From the NCBI GenBank assembly GCA_040902745.1, contig JBBDWR010000015.1, positions 1-64,000 on the forward strand: DNA of 64,000 nucleotides, given 5' to 3'. Source of the DNA: JBBDWR01 sp040902745. GTDB lineage: Bacteria > Actinomycetota > UBA4738 > HRBIN12. The notes beneath the pieces were generated by a model, which was given only the letters and a program-made list of their open reading frames with translations, was not told the origin of the DNA and did no database searches. This document shows positions 44,033-52,914 of the stretch, piece by piece. The position numbers and the translations under genes were made by a program. How positions within the stretch are numbered: position 1 is the stretch's first letter; every line of letters begins with the position of its first letter.

Positions 44033-45559
44033 TCAGGACGTCGTCGTGTCGGTGACCTTCGTCTTGCCGTATCCCTCTTCGGCAGGGTGCCCGTGCTCAC
44101 CTTGGGTGACCGCGAACTCCTCCTCCGGCGAGAGGATCAGCTTGTGACGACCCGTGATCGCGAAGTAGATGATCGCGATCGCGAACCAGATCGCGACCCC
44201 GTAGACGCCGGGACGGTAGGCCTCGTCCAGGTACAACGAGACCAACGCGATCACCGCGATCGTCCCGGCTATCACCGCACCCACGATGCCGACGGGGCTG
44301 CGATAGGGACGCTCGATATTCGGCATATTTCGGCGGAGCAGGACGAAAGAGATCATCTGCATCGAGTAGGAGATCACCGCACCGAACACCGCCATGTTCA
44401 GCAACGCGGCGCCGACGCTGGTGCCCTCGGAGTTCTGCTGCGACCAGATGACCCACGCGGCCAGGTACCCGATGCCCCCGCCCAACAACAGCGCGACCCA
44501 TGGGGTCTTGCGCTCACCATGGGTGATCGACATCCAATGCGGGAAGTAGCCCGCGCGCGACAACGAGTAGATGTTGCGACCGTACGCGTAGATGATCGTG
44601 TGGAAGCTCGCGATCAATCCCGCCAGGGCGAGCAGCCCGAAGATCGCGGCCAGTTTGGCGCTCGATCCGAAGATCGTTCCGAATCCTTCGAGCAAGGGCT
44701 CGTCCGAAGCTCCGATGGCCTGGGCGCCCGGTTGGATGCCGGGGTTGAGCACAAGCACGAATCCGGCCGTGATGATCAGCGTGAGCAGGCCGTACATCGT
44801 TCCCTTCGGGATGTCCCGCTTCGGATCCATCGACTCTTCGGCCGCCAACGGGAGTTCCTCGATCGCCAGGTAGAACCAGATCGCATACGGCAATGCTTTG
44901 AAGATGCCGCTTACCCCGAAGGGTAAGAAGGTCGAGTTCCCGGGCTCGGGTGGGATGTTCGTGAGCAGGCTGGCGTCGAACTTCGGGATCGCTCCGATGA
45001 TGAACACCAGCAAGATCCCCAAAGCGAGGAAGCAGATGATCACCGAGAAGCGCATCGTCGCTTCGATCCCGACGATGTTCAGAAGGACGAAGATCCCGTA
45101 GAAGATCGCCCACCACGCCGGTTGCGGAATACTCAACCCGAACAACTCGTCGAACACTGGTTGTGCGTACGCGCCGGCGAAGAACACGATCACCGCCGGT
45201 GTGATCACGTACTCGATGTTCTCTCCCAGGCCCGTGATGAACCCACCCCACGGCCCCATCGCGGATCGCCCGAACGAATAGGCACCGCCCGTGTGCGGCA
45301 TGGCCGGGGACATCTCCGCGATCGAGTAGCACAGGCCGATATACATCACCGTGATGACCACGGTGGCGACGACGAGGCCGCCCCAGCCTGCCGCGCCGAT
45401 GCCGAAGTTCCATCCCGAGAAATCACCCGAGATAACCGCAGCAACTCCGAGCGCCCACAGGGACCACACACCTGCGTGACGACGGAGCCCTCGTTGCTCG
45501 AAGTACCCGTGCTCGGCCTCTCGATAAGTGACCGAACCGACCTTCTTCGACTCAGCCAA
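44033..45559 (-). CDS. APC-family amine/amino-acid permease (ethanolamine permease-like)
   Basis: A 508-residue transporter with about 12 membrane helices. The first helix region has GVAAVISGDFSGWNFGIGAAGWGG, and PHTGGAYSFGRSAMGPWGGFITG follows; both resemble ethanolamine permeases of the APC superfamily more than general amino-acid permeases. The TTG start at 45559 is supported by a GGGGGAGG site six bases upstream. It is the first gene of the four-gene minus-strand unit with the GS-like ligase and two hydrolases. Substrate ethanolamine versus putrescine or another amine is inference. Confidence 0.85.
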   Translation of the reverse strand: MAESKKVGSVTYREAEHGYFEQRGLRRHAGVWSLWALGVAAVISGDFSGWNFGIGAAGWGGLVVATVVITVMYIGLCYSIAEMSPAMPHTGGAYSFGRSAMGPWGGFITGLGENIEYVITPAVIVFFAGAYAQPVFDELFGLSIPQPAWWAIFYGIFVLLNIVGIEATMRFSVIICFLALGILLVFIIGAIPKFDASLLTNIPPEPGNSTFLPFGVSGIFKALPYAIWFYLAIEELPLAAEESMDPKRDIPKGTMYGLLTLIITAGFVLVLNPGIQPGAQAIGASDEPLLEGFGTIFGSSAKLAAIFGLLALAGLIASFHTIIYAYGRNIYSLSRAGYFPHWMSITHGERKTPWVALLLGGGIGYLAAWVIWSQQNSEGTSVGAALLNMAVFGAVISYSMQMISFVLLRRNMPNIERPYRSPVGIVGAVIAGTIAVIALVSLYLDEAYRPGVYGVAIWFAIAIIYFAITGRHKLILSPEEEFAVTQGEHGHPAEEGYGKTKVTDTTTS

Positions 45560-45717
45560 CGTGCACCTCCCCCTGGTGACGACGTGACCGGCTCCAAGCC
45601 GATTGCGTATCTGAGGCACACGTATCCCGACGTGTCAAACGCGTCGGCGGAGAGGTCGCTCTCCGATGCAACAGCGGGAGCGACGGGAACGGCAGGGGTT
45701 GGCGGTGCGGTCGCCGC

Positions 45718-45996
45718 TCAGCCGCGGGCACGACGGAGGTCGCGCGCCATCCGCGACGCTGCGAGCAGCGCGATCGCCGCGATCACCGACGGCAACGCGA
45801 AGCCATAGGTGCCCGCCACGGTGGCCCACAACAACCCACCCAGCAGCACGGCCACGATCAACGGCACCGACGGTCGCATCCGGAACACGCCAACCGCGGC
45901 CGCCATCATCACGCAGGCGGCCACGAGGGGCGTGAAGTCGAACTCTCCCGACGTGAAGGCGCGGCCCACGCCTGTTGCGATCAGGGGAAGGGTCAT
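45718..45996 (-). CDS. small membrane protein, unknown function
   Basis: A 92-residue protein with three hydrophobic segments (about 23-38, 44-61 and 64-81) and a basic C-terminus. No family is recognised. It lies between the permease operon and the SDR gene, all on the minus strand, but 158 bp separate it from the permease and 38 bp from the SDR stop. The ribosome-binding site before ATG 45996 is weak. Probably real because of its composition, but functionally undefined. Confidence 0.55.
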   Translation of the reverse strand: MTLPLIATGVGRAFTSGEFDFTPLVAACVMMAAAVGVFRMRPSVPLIVAVLLGGLLWATVAGTYGFALPSVIAAIALLAASRMARDLRRARG

Positions 45997-46034
45997 CTCT
46001 GGATCGTACGCCGACTCCCGCGAAGGGTGATCGG

Positions 46035-46808
46035 CTACTCGGGCGTGACGTAGGCGGCGCTGATCCCACCATCAACGATCAGCGACGCGCCGGTCATGAA
46101 TGAGCTGTCGTCGGATGCAAGGAACAACGCCGCCTTGGCGAGTTCCTCCGCCTGTCCCAGCCTGCCCATCGGGATATGCACGAACCGTCGCTGCCGCTGT
46201 GCGGGATCCGCGAGCAGCTCCGCGAGCAAAGGCGTGTCGATCGGTCCCGGACACAGGGCGTTCGCCCGGATCCCGCGGCGTGCGTATTCGACCGCGATCT
46301 CGCGCGTCATCGACAGGACCGCCCCCTTGGAGGCTGTGTAGGCGGTCTGCGACGTCGCCGCGCCCATCCAGGCGACGAACGACGCGACGTTGATGACCGA
46401 GCCGCCGCCGGCGTCGATCATCGCGGGGATCCCGTACTTGCAGCCGAACGCGACGCCCTTCACGTTGATCGCCAGCGTGGTGTCCCAGATCCGTTCCTCG
46501 GTCGCATCCACCGAGCCGTCTTCGGCGAGCATCACCCCGGCATTGTTGTAGAGGATGTGCAAGCCACCGTAGGTGTCGACAGAGTGGCGCACCATCGCCT
46601 CAGCGTCGGCCTCGCGCGCGACGTCCGCATGCACGAAGTTCGCCGAACCGCCGGCGTCGACGATCGCGGTTGCCGTCGCGTTCCCCCGATCGTCGTCCAC
46701 GTCGGTGAGCACGACCCGTGCCCCCTCGCGGGCGAACAGCTCGGAGGCCACCCTGCCCATGCCGCTCGCCCCGCCGGTGATCAGCGCGACCTTCCCCTCT
46801 AACCGCAT
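46035..46808 (-). CDS. short-chain dehydrogenase/reductase (classical SDR)
   Basis: A 257-residue NAD(P)-dependent oxidoreductase. It has the Rossmann motif TGGASGMGR (11-19), LTDVDDDR with an acidic residue after beta-2 (suggesting NAD rather than NADP), NNAGV, the catalytic Ser in VINVASFVAW, YTASK as the YxxxK dyad, and the PGPIDTPL segment. The ATG at 46808 has AAGGAAGG upstream; the frame to 47897 is antisense. It is divergent from the aldehyde dehydrogenase with 94 bp between. In this setting it could oxidise an alcohol intermediate (for example of gamma-glutamylethanolamide) to the aldehyde. That is inference. Confidence 0.9.
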   Translation of the reverse strand: MRLEGKVALITGGASGMGRVASELFAREGARVVLTDVDDDRGNATATAIVDAGGSANFVHADVAREADAEAMVRHSVDTYGGLHILYNNAGVMLAEDGSVDATEERIWDTTLAINVKGVAFGCKYGIPAMIDAGGGSVINVASFVAWMGAATSQTAYTASKGAVLSMTREIAVEYARRGIRANALCPGPIDTPLLAELLADPAQRQRRFVHIPMGRLGQAEELAKAALFLASDDSSFMTGASLIVDGGISAAYVTPE

Positions 46809-46902
46809 CGCAGCTTCCTTCCTCCGATGGGCCGACAGCCTAGCGCGGGCCGGTTCGTCGGGGCTTATCATCGCTTCGCACCAACCCGCAAGGAGCTGAC
46901 GC

Positions 46903-48336
46903 ATGACGACCGAGCTGCTGGTGCTGGGGGGAGAGCGGACCGCGGCGGCTGAGGGAACCACGGCCGAAGTGATCGAACCGGACACCGGAGCTTCCATGGC
47001 GTCCGTCGCCGAAGCCGGACCCGAGGACGCGCGCCGTGCGGTCTCCCTTGCCCATGCCGCATTCGAAGGCGGACCGTGGCCGCGGACGAACGCAACCGAG
47101 CGCGGCCGGGTGCTGCTGCGCGCCTCCTCGATCGTCCGCGATCGTCTCGAGCCGATGGCAGAGCTCGAGGCCCGCAACGCCGGCAAACCGATCGGAGCGG
47201 CGCGTGGAGAGATCGGACTCGTCGCAAGCGTTTTCGAGTACTGGGGTGGGGCGGCGAACAAGATCTTCGGCGAGACGATCCCGATCCAGGATCCGGGCAT
47301 CGACCTGACCCTGCGAGAGCCGATCGGCGTCTGCGCGCTGATCACTCCGTGGAACTTCCCCGCAGTGATCGCTTCGTGGAAGATCGCGCCGGCCCTGGCG
47401 TGCGGAAACACCGTCGTCGTGAAACCCGCCTCCTTCACTCCGCTGTCGGTGCTGGCACTCGCCGACATCCTGACCGAAGCGGGCCTGCCCGAAGGAACGC
47501 TGTCGGTGTTGCCCGGACCCGGCTCGTCGGTCGGCCGCGCGCTGATCGCCGACCCACGCGTGTCGAAGGTGAGCTTCACCGGGTCGACCGAGGTGGGGAT
47601 CGACGTGATGAAGCAAGCTGCGACGAACATCACGCGGGTCTCGCTCGAACTCGGCGGAAAGTCGGCGAACGTGATCTTCGACGACGCCGACCTGGGCGCG
47701 TGCATCGAGGCGTCGGTGTTCGCCGTGTTCGACAACGCCGGGCAGGACTGCTGTGCGCGCTCACGGCTGTTCGTCCAGCGCGGTGTGTACGACGGATTCG
47801 TGGAACGATTCGCGCAGCGCACCGCCGAGCTGCAGGTCGGGCCTCCGTTGGAAGAGTCGACCGAGATGGGACCGTTGATCTCAGCGAGCCAGCGCAAGGT
47901 CGCGTTGGACTATCTGCGGCTCGGGATCGAGGAGGGAGCGCGTCACGTGGTCGGCGGCGAGGTACCCGAGGGCGACGGCTTCTACCTGCGTCCGGCGGTG
48001 CTGGCCGACGTCGACAACGCCTGGCGCGTGGCTCAGGAGGAGATCTTCGGCCCGGTCGCCTGCGTGCTGCCGTTCGAGACCGAGGACGAGGCGATCCGCC
48101 TCGCGAACGACTCCCCCTACGGATTGTCGGGATCGATCTGGACGCGCGACCTCGGCCGCGCTCTGCGTGTGGCCAAGAGGATCCGCACCGGCGTGATCAG
48201 CGTCAACTCGAGCCACAGCGTGCATACCGAGGCCCCGTTCGGCGGTTACAAGCGCAGTGGCATCGGTCGCGAGATGGGGATGCATGCGGCGGAGCTGTAC
48301 ACCGAACTGAAGAACATCTACCTCAGCGAGGAGTGA
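46903..48336 (+). CDS. NAD-dependent aldehyde dehydrogenase
   Basis: A 477-residue ALDH that oxidises an aldehyde to the acid. It shows NAD-binding TPWNFP (148-153), KPASFTPLS, SFTGSTEVG (224-232), the general base Glu249 in LELGGKSAN, and nucleophile Cys283 in NAGQDCCARSR. The late EEIFGPV and FGGYKRSGIGRE motifs are complete. The ATG at 46903 has AAGGAG seven bases upstream. It is divergent from the SDR and near the amine operon. Close relatives are betaine-aldehyde or gamma-glutamyl-aminobutyraldehyde dehydrogenases, so it may oxidise the gamma-glutamyl aldehyde made after the amine is capped. Confidence 0.92.
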   Translation: MTTELLVLGGERTAAAEGTTAEVIEPDTGASMASVAEAGPEDARRAVSLAHAAFEGGPWPRTNATERGRVLLRASSIVRDRLEPMAELEARNAGKPIGAARGEIGLVASVFEYWGGAANKIFGETIPIQDPGIDLTLREPIGVCALITPWNFPAVIASWKIAPALACGNTVVVKPASFTPLSVLALADILTEAGLPEGTLSVLPGPGSSVGRALIADPRVSKVSFTGSTEVGIDVMKQAATNITRVSLELGGKSANVIFDDADLGACIEASVFAVFDNAGQDCCARSRLFVQRGVYDGFVERFAQRTAELQVGPPLEESTEMGPLISASQRKVALDYLRLGIEEGARHVVGGEVPEGDGFYLRPAVLADVDNAWRVAQEEIFGPVACVLPFETEDEAIRLANDSPYGLSGSIWTRDLGRALRVAKRIRTGVISVNSSHSVHTEAPFGGYKRSGIGREMGMHAAELYTELKNIYLSEE

Positions 48337-48384
48337 CGAGCGCAGTTATCCGCCACCTCGCGGACCAGGCGTCGGGCGGGGCGG

Positions 48385-48457
48385 TGGACCCGAGGGGACT
48401 CGAACCCCTGACCCCCTGGCTGCCAGCCAGGTGCTCTACCAGCTGAGCTACGGGCCC
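48385..48457 (-). tRNA. tRNA-Ala (anticodon GGC)
   Basis: On the minus strand the acceptor GGGCCCG (48457-48451) pairs with CGGGTCC (48392-48386). The D-arm GCTC/GAGC, anticodon stem CCTGG/CCAGG with loop CTGGCAG, and T-arm AGGGG/CCCCT with loop TTCGAGT are all present. Discriminator A at 48385. The CCA end is not encoded (CCG follows). The gene lies 18 bp downstream of rsfS on the same strand. Confidence 0.96.
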
Positions 48458-48475
48458 GTCGGACGGGCAAGTGTA

Positions 48476-48886
48476 CTATCGAGACGAGGACGCAGCGCCG
48501 GCAGCGTCGGCGTCCTCCGCCTCGCCGAACGGAACCCTCGGAGCATCGCTCCACAGGCGCTCGAGGTCGTAGAAGCTCCGCTCCTCTTCCCCGAACGCGT
48601 GCACGACGACCGCCACGTAGTCCAACAACACCCAGCGGTTCTCCGACTCCCCCTCGCGGCGAACCGGCCGCTCTCCGAGCGCGCGGGAATCGGCCTCGAC
48701 GCCCTCCACGATCGTGCGCACCTGGCGCTCGGAGTTTCCGGAGCACAGGACGAAGTAGTCGGTGATCGCGATCAGATCGCGGACGTCCAGGATCGTGATG
48801 TCGGTGGCCTGTTTGCCGGCCGCGGCCCGCGCCGCGGCGATCGCCAGTTCGCGGCTGTCCAGTGGGGTTGGGTTCTGCGTCGTCAC
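48476..48886 (-). CDS. rsfS: ribosomal silencing factor RsfS
   Basis: Binds ribosomal protein L14 and blocks subunit joining in starvation. The 136-residue protein shows the conserved DITILDVRDLIAITDYFVLCSG and, later, WVLLDYVAVVVHAFGEEERSFYDLERLW. A 20-residue acidic/alanine tail follows. Start ATG at 48886. The order nadD-lcp-rsfS is typical of actinobacteria. The tRNA-Ala gene follows it. Confidence 0.96.
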   Translation of the reverse strand: MTTQNPTPLDSRELAIAAARAAAGKQATDITILDVRDLIAITDYFVLCSGNSERQVRTIVEGVEADSRALGERPVRREGESENRWVLLDYVAVVVHAFGEEERSFYDLERLWSDAPRVPFGEAEDADAAGAASSSR

Positions 48887-48899
48887 GCTGCTCCGGGGG

Positions 48900-50030
48900 T
48901 CAGGTGGCGGATCCGCTCTTCGAGAGGTCCTTGCCTACGAGGATAGTCAGTTCCGCGAGACCCGACGGGACCTCCTGGATCACGACCTGCCCGACCCCGA
49001 GCGCCTCGAGCACCTCGTTCGCCAGCGGGATTGCCGACTCGCCGTCGGCTTGGATCTGCGTGGTCTTGCGTCCGAACTCCTCCGCGTTGTCAGAGATCAC
49101 CACGCGGAACCCCGCAGGGATGATCCGCGCGGCGACCGCCTGCCCGACGCCGGGTTCCCCGCTGCCGTTGGTGACGATCACCGGGATGGGGGCGGGTCCG
49201 GGACGCCCGAACACGTCGCCCACGAGTTGATGGATCGCGGGGTAGTCGGGGGTGGTCAGGCTCTGCAGCACGTTGACCGGCAATGCCGTCACGCCCGCAC
49301 CCTGTGCGGCCTGCAGGATGCGGGAGACCGCAAGGGGATCGTCGCTGTCGAGCAGGTCGGTGGGAAGCAGCAAAAGTTCTTCGGCGAACAGCCCCTGCAG
49401 CACGATGTCCCAATGCAGGTCCAGATCTGATCCTTCGACCCCGAGATAGTCGTTGACCTGCTGGCCCGTCATCGTGACGGTGCCGGGACCGATCGGCCCC
49501 GTCTCGGTCTCGAACACGTCCGACAGGCTTACCTCGATCCCGCCGCTGCGCTCGACCAGGGCCGTCAACGAGTCGCGATCGAACACCGCGTAGTGATCGG
49601 CCCACGTTCCGAGCATGTTCGATACGCCCGTGCGGAATGCCCCGCCGGGCAGGCGAGCAGCATCCGCGGCGGTCAGCTCGCCCTGTCCCGGAACGACGAA
49701 CACGACGTCCTCGGGCACCGACACGGCGGTCGGAGCACTGGGTCCCCCGACGGACACGATCGCCGTCAGCGGCCGCAAGCCCTGCACGGCGATCGCCAGC
49801 ACGGTGGGCGAAATCGCTCCGGGTGCGGCCTGGTCGGGCGGTCCCGAGTCGCGCCGCAGAAACCCCCAGACACCGAGGGCGACGACGAGGAGCGACCCGA
49901 TCACCACGAGCGCGCCTACTCGCTTGCGCCGGCGAGCGCGCCGCTCCGCTTCGCGCGACCGATGGCCCGGCGGAGCCAGACCCTTCATCGGGCTGGCGGG
50001 CGGCGCAGGAGGCAGGTTCGTCATCACCAC
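48900..50030 (-). CDS. LCP-like protein with LytR_C domain, degenerate catalytic part
   Basis: A 376-residue protein with a basic cytoplasmic N-terminus, one membrane helix (about 38-59), an LCP-like extracellular domain (about 80-260), and a C-terminal LytR_C domain (about 285-370, beginning IPVIVTNGSG). LCP enzymes transfer teichoic acid or arabinogalactan to peptidoglycan. Here the SGGIEVSLSD and DHYAVFDRDSLTALV motifs are kept, but the RSDTMM-type substrate motif and the usual arginine cluster are not visible. The GTG at 50030 has GGAG seven bases upstream, inside nadD. A binding or regulatory role is possible; this is inference. Confidence 0.8.
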   Translation of the reverse strand: MVMTNLPPAPPASPMKGLAPPGHRSREAERRARRRKRVGALVVIGSLLVVALGVWGFLRRDSGPPDQAAPGAISPTVLAIAVQGLRPLTAIVSVGGPSAPTAVSVPEDVVFVVPGQGELTAADAARLPGGAFRTGVSNMLGTWADHYAVFDRDSLTALVERSGGIEVSLSDVFETETGPIGPGTVTMTGQQVNDYLGVEGSDLDLHWDIVLQGLFAEELLLLPTDLLDSDDPLAVSRILQAAQGAGVTALPVNVLQSLTTPDYPAIHQLVGDVFGRPGPAPIPVIVTNGSGEPGVGQAVAARIIPAGFRVVISDNAEEFGRKTTQIQADGESAIPLANEVLEALGVGQVVIQEVPSGLAELTILVGKDLSKSGSAT

Positions 50031-50033
50031 GGG

Positions 50034-50639
50034 TCAGCTCCGGTACAGGGCGGCCTTCTCGATGTAGCTCTTGACGCCCTCGGGAACGAGGTATCGGATC
50101 GGGCGGCCCTCCCCAACCCGGCGCCGGACGTCGGTCGAAGAGATCGCGAGCGCGGGGATGTTCATGATGCTTACCCGTTCGCGCATCCTCCCGGCTGCGG
50201 TCGAGCCGAAGGCGGCGAGATCGTACCCGGGGCGCGTCGCCGCGATGAAATGGGCGAGCGACAACAGCTCCTCGGGATGTTTCCACTCGAGGATCTCCAG
50301 GATCGCGTCCGCCCCCGTCACGAAGAACAGCTCCGAATCGCGCTCGGCGTCGGCGAGGGCGCGCAGGGTGTCGATCGTGTACGTCGGACCGTCGCGGTCG
50401 ATGTCGATCCGGGACACCCGGAACCGCGGATTGCTCGCGGTGGCGATCACGGTCATCAGGTACCGGTCCTCGGCTGCGGAGACGTTGGCGTCCTGCTTCA
50501 TCCACGGCTGCCCGGTCGGGACGAACAGGACCTCGTCCAGGGCGAACTGCGCGAGCGCCTCCTCGGCGGTCGTCAGGTGTCCGATGTGGATCGGGTCGAA
50601 GGTTCCGCCCATGATCCCGAGCTTGCGTCCCACGCGCAC
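50034..50639 (-). CDS. nadD: nicotinate-nucleotide adenylyltransferase NadD
   Basis: Makes deamido-NAD from nicotinate mononucleotide and ATP. The 201-residue protein has the nucleotidyltransferase motif GGTFDPIHIGHL (11-22), FVPTGQPWMK, FFVTGADAI, and the C-terminal ISSTDVRRRV. Start ATG at 50639. The LCP-like gene starts 3 bp after its stop, so translation is probably coupled. Confidence 0.96.
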   Translation of the reverse strand: MRVGRKLGIMGGTFDPIHIGHLTTAEEALAQFALDEVLFVPTGQPWMKQDANVSAAEDRYLMTVIATASNPRFRVSRIDIDRDGPTYTIDTLRALADAERDSELFFVTGADAILEILEWKHPEELLSLAHFIAATRPGYDLAAFGSTAAGRMRERVSIMNIPALAISSTDVRRRVGEGRPIRYLVPEGVKSYIEKAALYRS

Positions 50640-50707
50640 ATCCTACGGGGCGGGACCCCCGCCTGAGCCTGGCGTGTCGTGTGTCGTCGCGCCTCGCCCT
50701 GTGCGGT

Positions 50708-51151
50708 CTAGAGACCGCGTTCGGCGAGCCAGGCACGCAGGTCGGGAGCGTGGGCGCGATAGTGCATCGGTCCCGACTCCTCGAACCACTCGATCGCGTG
50801 GGGATCGATCTCGCGAAGGTCTCCGAAATGGTGCAGCATCTGCGAATGTCCGGATTCGAACTGCGCGCGGCACCCCTGTGCGTCCATCCCTCGCGAGACC
50901 TCCAGCCAGGCCGCATTCTGCCCGTCGCTGCTTTCATCGCTGGGGACGAACGTTCCGGCCCCCATCCGCTCGAACTCGTTCGCACAGTCGGCCAGCCACG
51001 CGCCGACGTGGAACAGCACGTCGTTCACGCTCCACTCGGCCGGCAGCGTGGGGTCGTCGCAGGCGTCCAGTGGCACGCGCTCGACAAGGTCATGCAGCTC
51101 GTTCCACGCAGCGTTCTCGTCGGCGAGCAGTTCGGCGCGGCGATCATTCAT
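50708..51151 (-). CDS. DinB / maleylpyruvate-isomerase-fold protein
   Basis: A 147-residue four-helix-bundle protein of the DinB-like/mycothiol-dependent isomerase superfamily. It has the early WNELHDLVERVP segment, the central WSVNDVLFHVGAWL with a potential metal-binding histidine (His48), and histidines near HSQMLHHFG (102-109). Such proteins often use mycothiol or bind divalent metal, but the substrate is unknown. Its ATG (51151) overlaps the obgE stop (ATGA), placing it in the obgE-nadD run. Confidence 0.78.
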   Translation of the reverse strand: MNDRRAELLADENAAWNELHDLVERVPLDACDDPTLPAEWSVNDVLFHVGAWLADCANEFERMGAGTFVPSDESSDGQNAAWLEVSRGMDAQGCRAQFESGHSQMLHHFGDLREIDPHAIEWFEESGPMHYRAHAPDLRAWLAERGL

Positions 51152-52416
51152 CCTTGGTCCTCCTCGGGCATCTCGGGACGTTCTTCCGGATAGAACTCGA
51201 AACTCTGCGCCCCGATCACGACCTCGTCTCCGCGACGGGCACCGAGTTCCGACAGCTTGTGCTCGACGCCCTCACGCTGCAGGCGCTTCTGGAGCCCGAC
51301 CACCTCACGCGCGTCGTCGAGGTCCGTGTCGGCGACCCATCGTTCCACGCGGGGACCGGTCACGCGGAAGCGCGCTCCTTCGCGCTTGACCTGGAACCGG
51401 GCACGCGCGGGGCGCAGCACGATGTACGGCTGTCGCTGGTGTGCCGCATCCGTCGTTGCGCGCAGCAGGAGTTCGAGACGGTCGTTGAGCTGCCCGACCC
51501 CGTCGCCGCGCACCGCGGAGACCGCAAGGGCGGAGGGATCCAGAACGTCCGCCGCCTCGACGGGCTCATCGACGAGATCCGCCTTGGATCCCACGACGAC
51601 CACCGGACGTTCGGCGAGCTGTGGGTCGTAGGCCGCCAGCTCGTCGCGCACCGTCTTCAGATCCGCCGAAGGATCGACCGATGACAGATCCACCACGAGC
51701 ACGAGCGCCCGGCATCGCGTGACGTGGCGCAAGAACCGGTGGCCGAGCCCCTTGCCCTGCGCGGCGCCCTCCACCAGACCCGGGATGTCCGCGACCACGA
51801 ACCGCTCGTCCTCGGATCCGGCGACACCGAGGTTTGGGGTGAGCGTGGTGAACGGGTAATCGGCGATCTTCGGTTTGGCTCTGGTGAGCGAGGCCAGCAA
51901 GGTCGACTTGCCCGCGTTCGGCAGACCGACCAGCCCGAGGTCGGCGACCGTTCGCAGTTCGAGTTCCAGGCGGCGCTCCTCACCCGGTTCGCCCCTCTCC
52001 GCGGTGCGCGGGGCCTTGTTGCGCGGACCGGCCAGCGAGGTGTTGCCACGACCACCCCTGCCGCCGCGCGCCACGACGACGCTGGCGCCTTCCCCGACCA
52101 GGTCTGCAAGCAGGCCCTCCTCGTCGTGGACGACCGTGCCGTCGGGAACCTGGAGCAGCCGGTCCTGTCCTCGGGCGCCGTCGCGCTTCTGCTTGCCGCC
52201 GCCGCGGCCGCTACCGGCATCCTGGTGCGGATGATCCCGGATGAACGTCAGGTCGCGGGCCCGCGGCGAGACCTCGAGGATCACCGAGCCCCCGTCCCCG
52301 CCGTTCCCGCCGTCGGGTCCACCTCGGGGCGTGTAGGGCTCGCTGCGCATCGACACCGAACCGTCCCCACCCTTGCCGGCGCGCGCATACAGCACAACCT
52401 CGTCCACGAACGTCAT
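51148..52416 (-). CDS. obgE: GTPase Obg (CgtA)
   Basis: A ribosome-associated GTPase for 50S assembly and stress response. The 422-residue protein has the glycine-rich Obg fold (1-158, with GGDGGSVILEV and ARGGRGGRGNTSLAG), the G domain with GLPNAGKSTL, DIPGLVEGAA and VVGSKADL, and an OCT C-terminal domain (about 340-415) typical of Gram-positive Obg. ATG 52416 is the family start. Neighbours rpmA and rplU upstream give the standard rplU-rpmA-obgE order, although a divergent gene is inserted at 52468-52890. Confidence 0.97.
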   Translation of the reverse strand: MTFVDEVVLYARAGKGGDGSVSMRSEPYTPRGGPDGGNGGDGGSVILEVSPRARDLTFIRDHPHQDAGSGRGGGKQKRDGARGQDRLLQVPDGTVVHDEEGLLADLVGEGASVVVARGGRGGRGNTSLAGPRNKAPRTAERGEPGEERRLELELRTVADLGLVGLPNAGKSTLLASLTRAKPKIADYPFTTLTPNLGVAGSEDERFVVADIPGLVEGAAQGKGLGHRFLRHVTRCRALVLVVDLSSVDPSADLKTVRDELAAYDPQLAERPVVVVGSKADLVDEPVEAADVLDPSALAVSAVRGDGVGQLNDRLELLLRATTDAAHQRQPYIVLRPARARFQVKREGARFRVTGPRVERWVADTDLDDAREVVGLQKRLQREGVEHKLSELGARRGDEVVIGAQSFEFYPEERPEMPEEDQG

Positions 52417-52467
52417 GGACGCAGGATAGGTGGTCGCTCTCCCGACGACGTTGGAAGATGGGGCCCT

Positions 52468-52890
52468 GTGAGCGAAGCGATCCCCGACGAGGGAACCACC
52501 GTCTGGCGCGTGCGCCTCGGCCGTGACGCCCCACAGCAGGACGCGAAAGGTCTGTTGTCTCTGCGCGAGGAGGGACTGACCTTCCTCGCGGAGAACGGAG
52601 CCCGCTACCAGATCGACTTCGCACAGGTTCGCAAGGTCAAGCGCGTCCTCGGGTCCCCGGTGTTGATGGTCCACCACCAGGACGGCGACGAGCTGGCCGA
52701 GACGGCGTTCTACTTCACGAAACCACCGCCGCTGACGCTGCCGAACCGCCGGGGAGTCGACAGCAAGAGGAAGGCTCGCAAGGCAGGCGTCCACTACCTG
52801 GGGAGAGCGAATCCCGGACGCAAGGAGGAGATCAAGGGGTGGGTGGAGCGGATCCGCGCGGAGACACCGCGGATGGGCGAGAACACCTGA
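52468..52890 (+). CDS. uncharacterised protein with PH-like N-terminal half
   Basis: A 140-residue protein encoded opposite to its neighbours, between obgE and rpmA. Residues about 10-60 alternate beta strands (GLLSLREEGLTFLAENGARYQIDFAQVRKVKRV), resembling PH- or GRAM-like folds, and the C-terminus is lysine/arginine-rich. No catalytic motif. Start GTG 52468, with GGAAG about 10 bases upstream. It is divergent from obgE (51 bp) and convergent with rpmA (24 bp). The reading is supported by coding composition, not by a recognised family. Confidence 0.65.
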   Translation: MSEAIPDEGTTVWRVRLGRDAPQQDAKGLLSLREEGLTFLAENGARYQIDFAQVRKVKRVLGSPVLMVHHQDGDELAETAFYFTKPPPLTLPNRRGVDSKRKARKAGVHYLGRANPGRKEEIKGWVERIRAETPRMGENT

Positions 52891-52914
52891 GGGAACGGGC
52901 GGCGGAGCGGGGCG

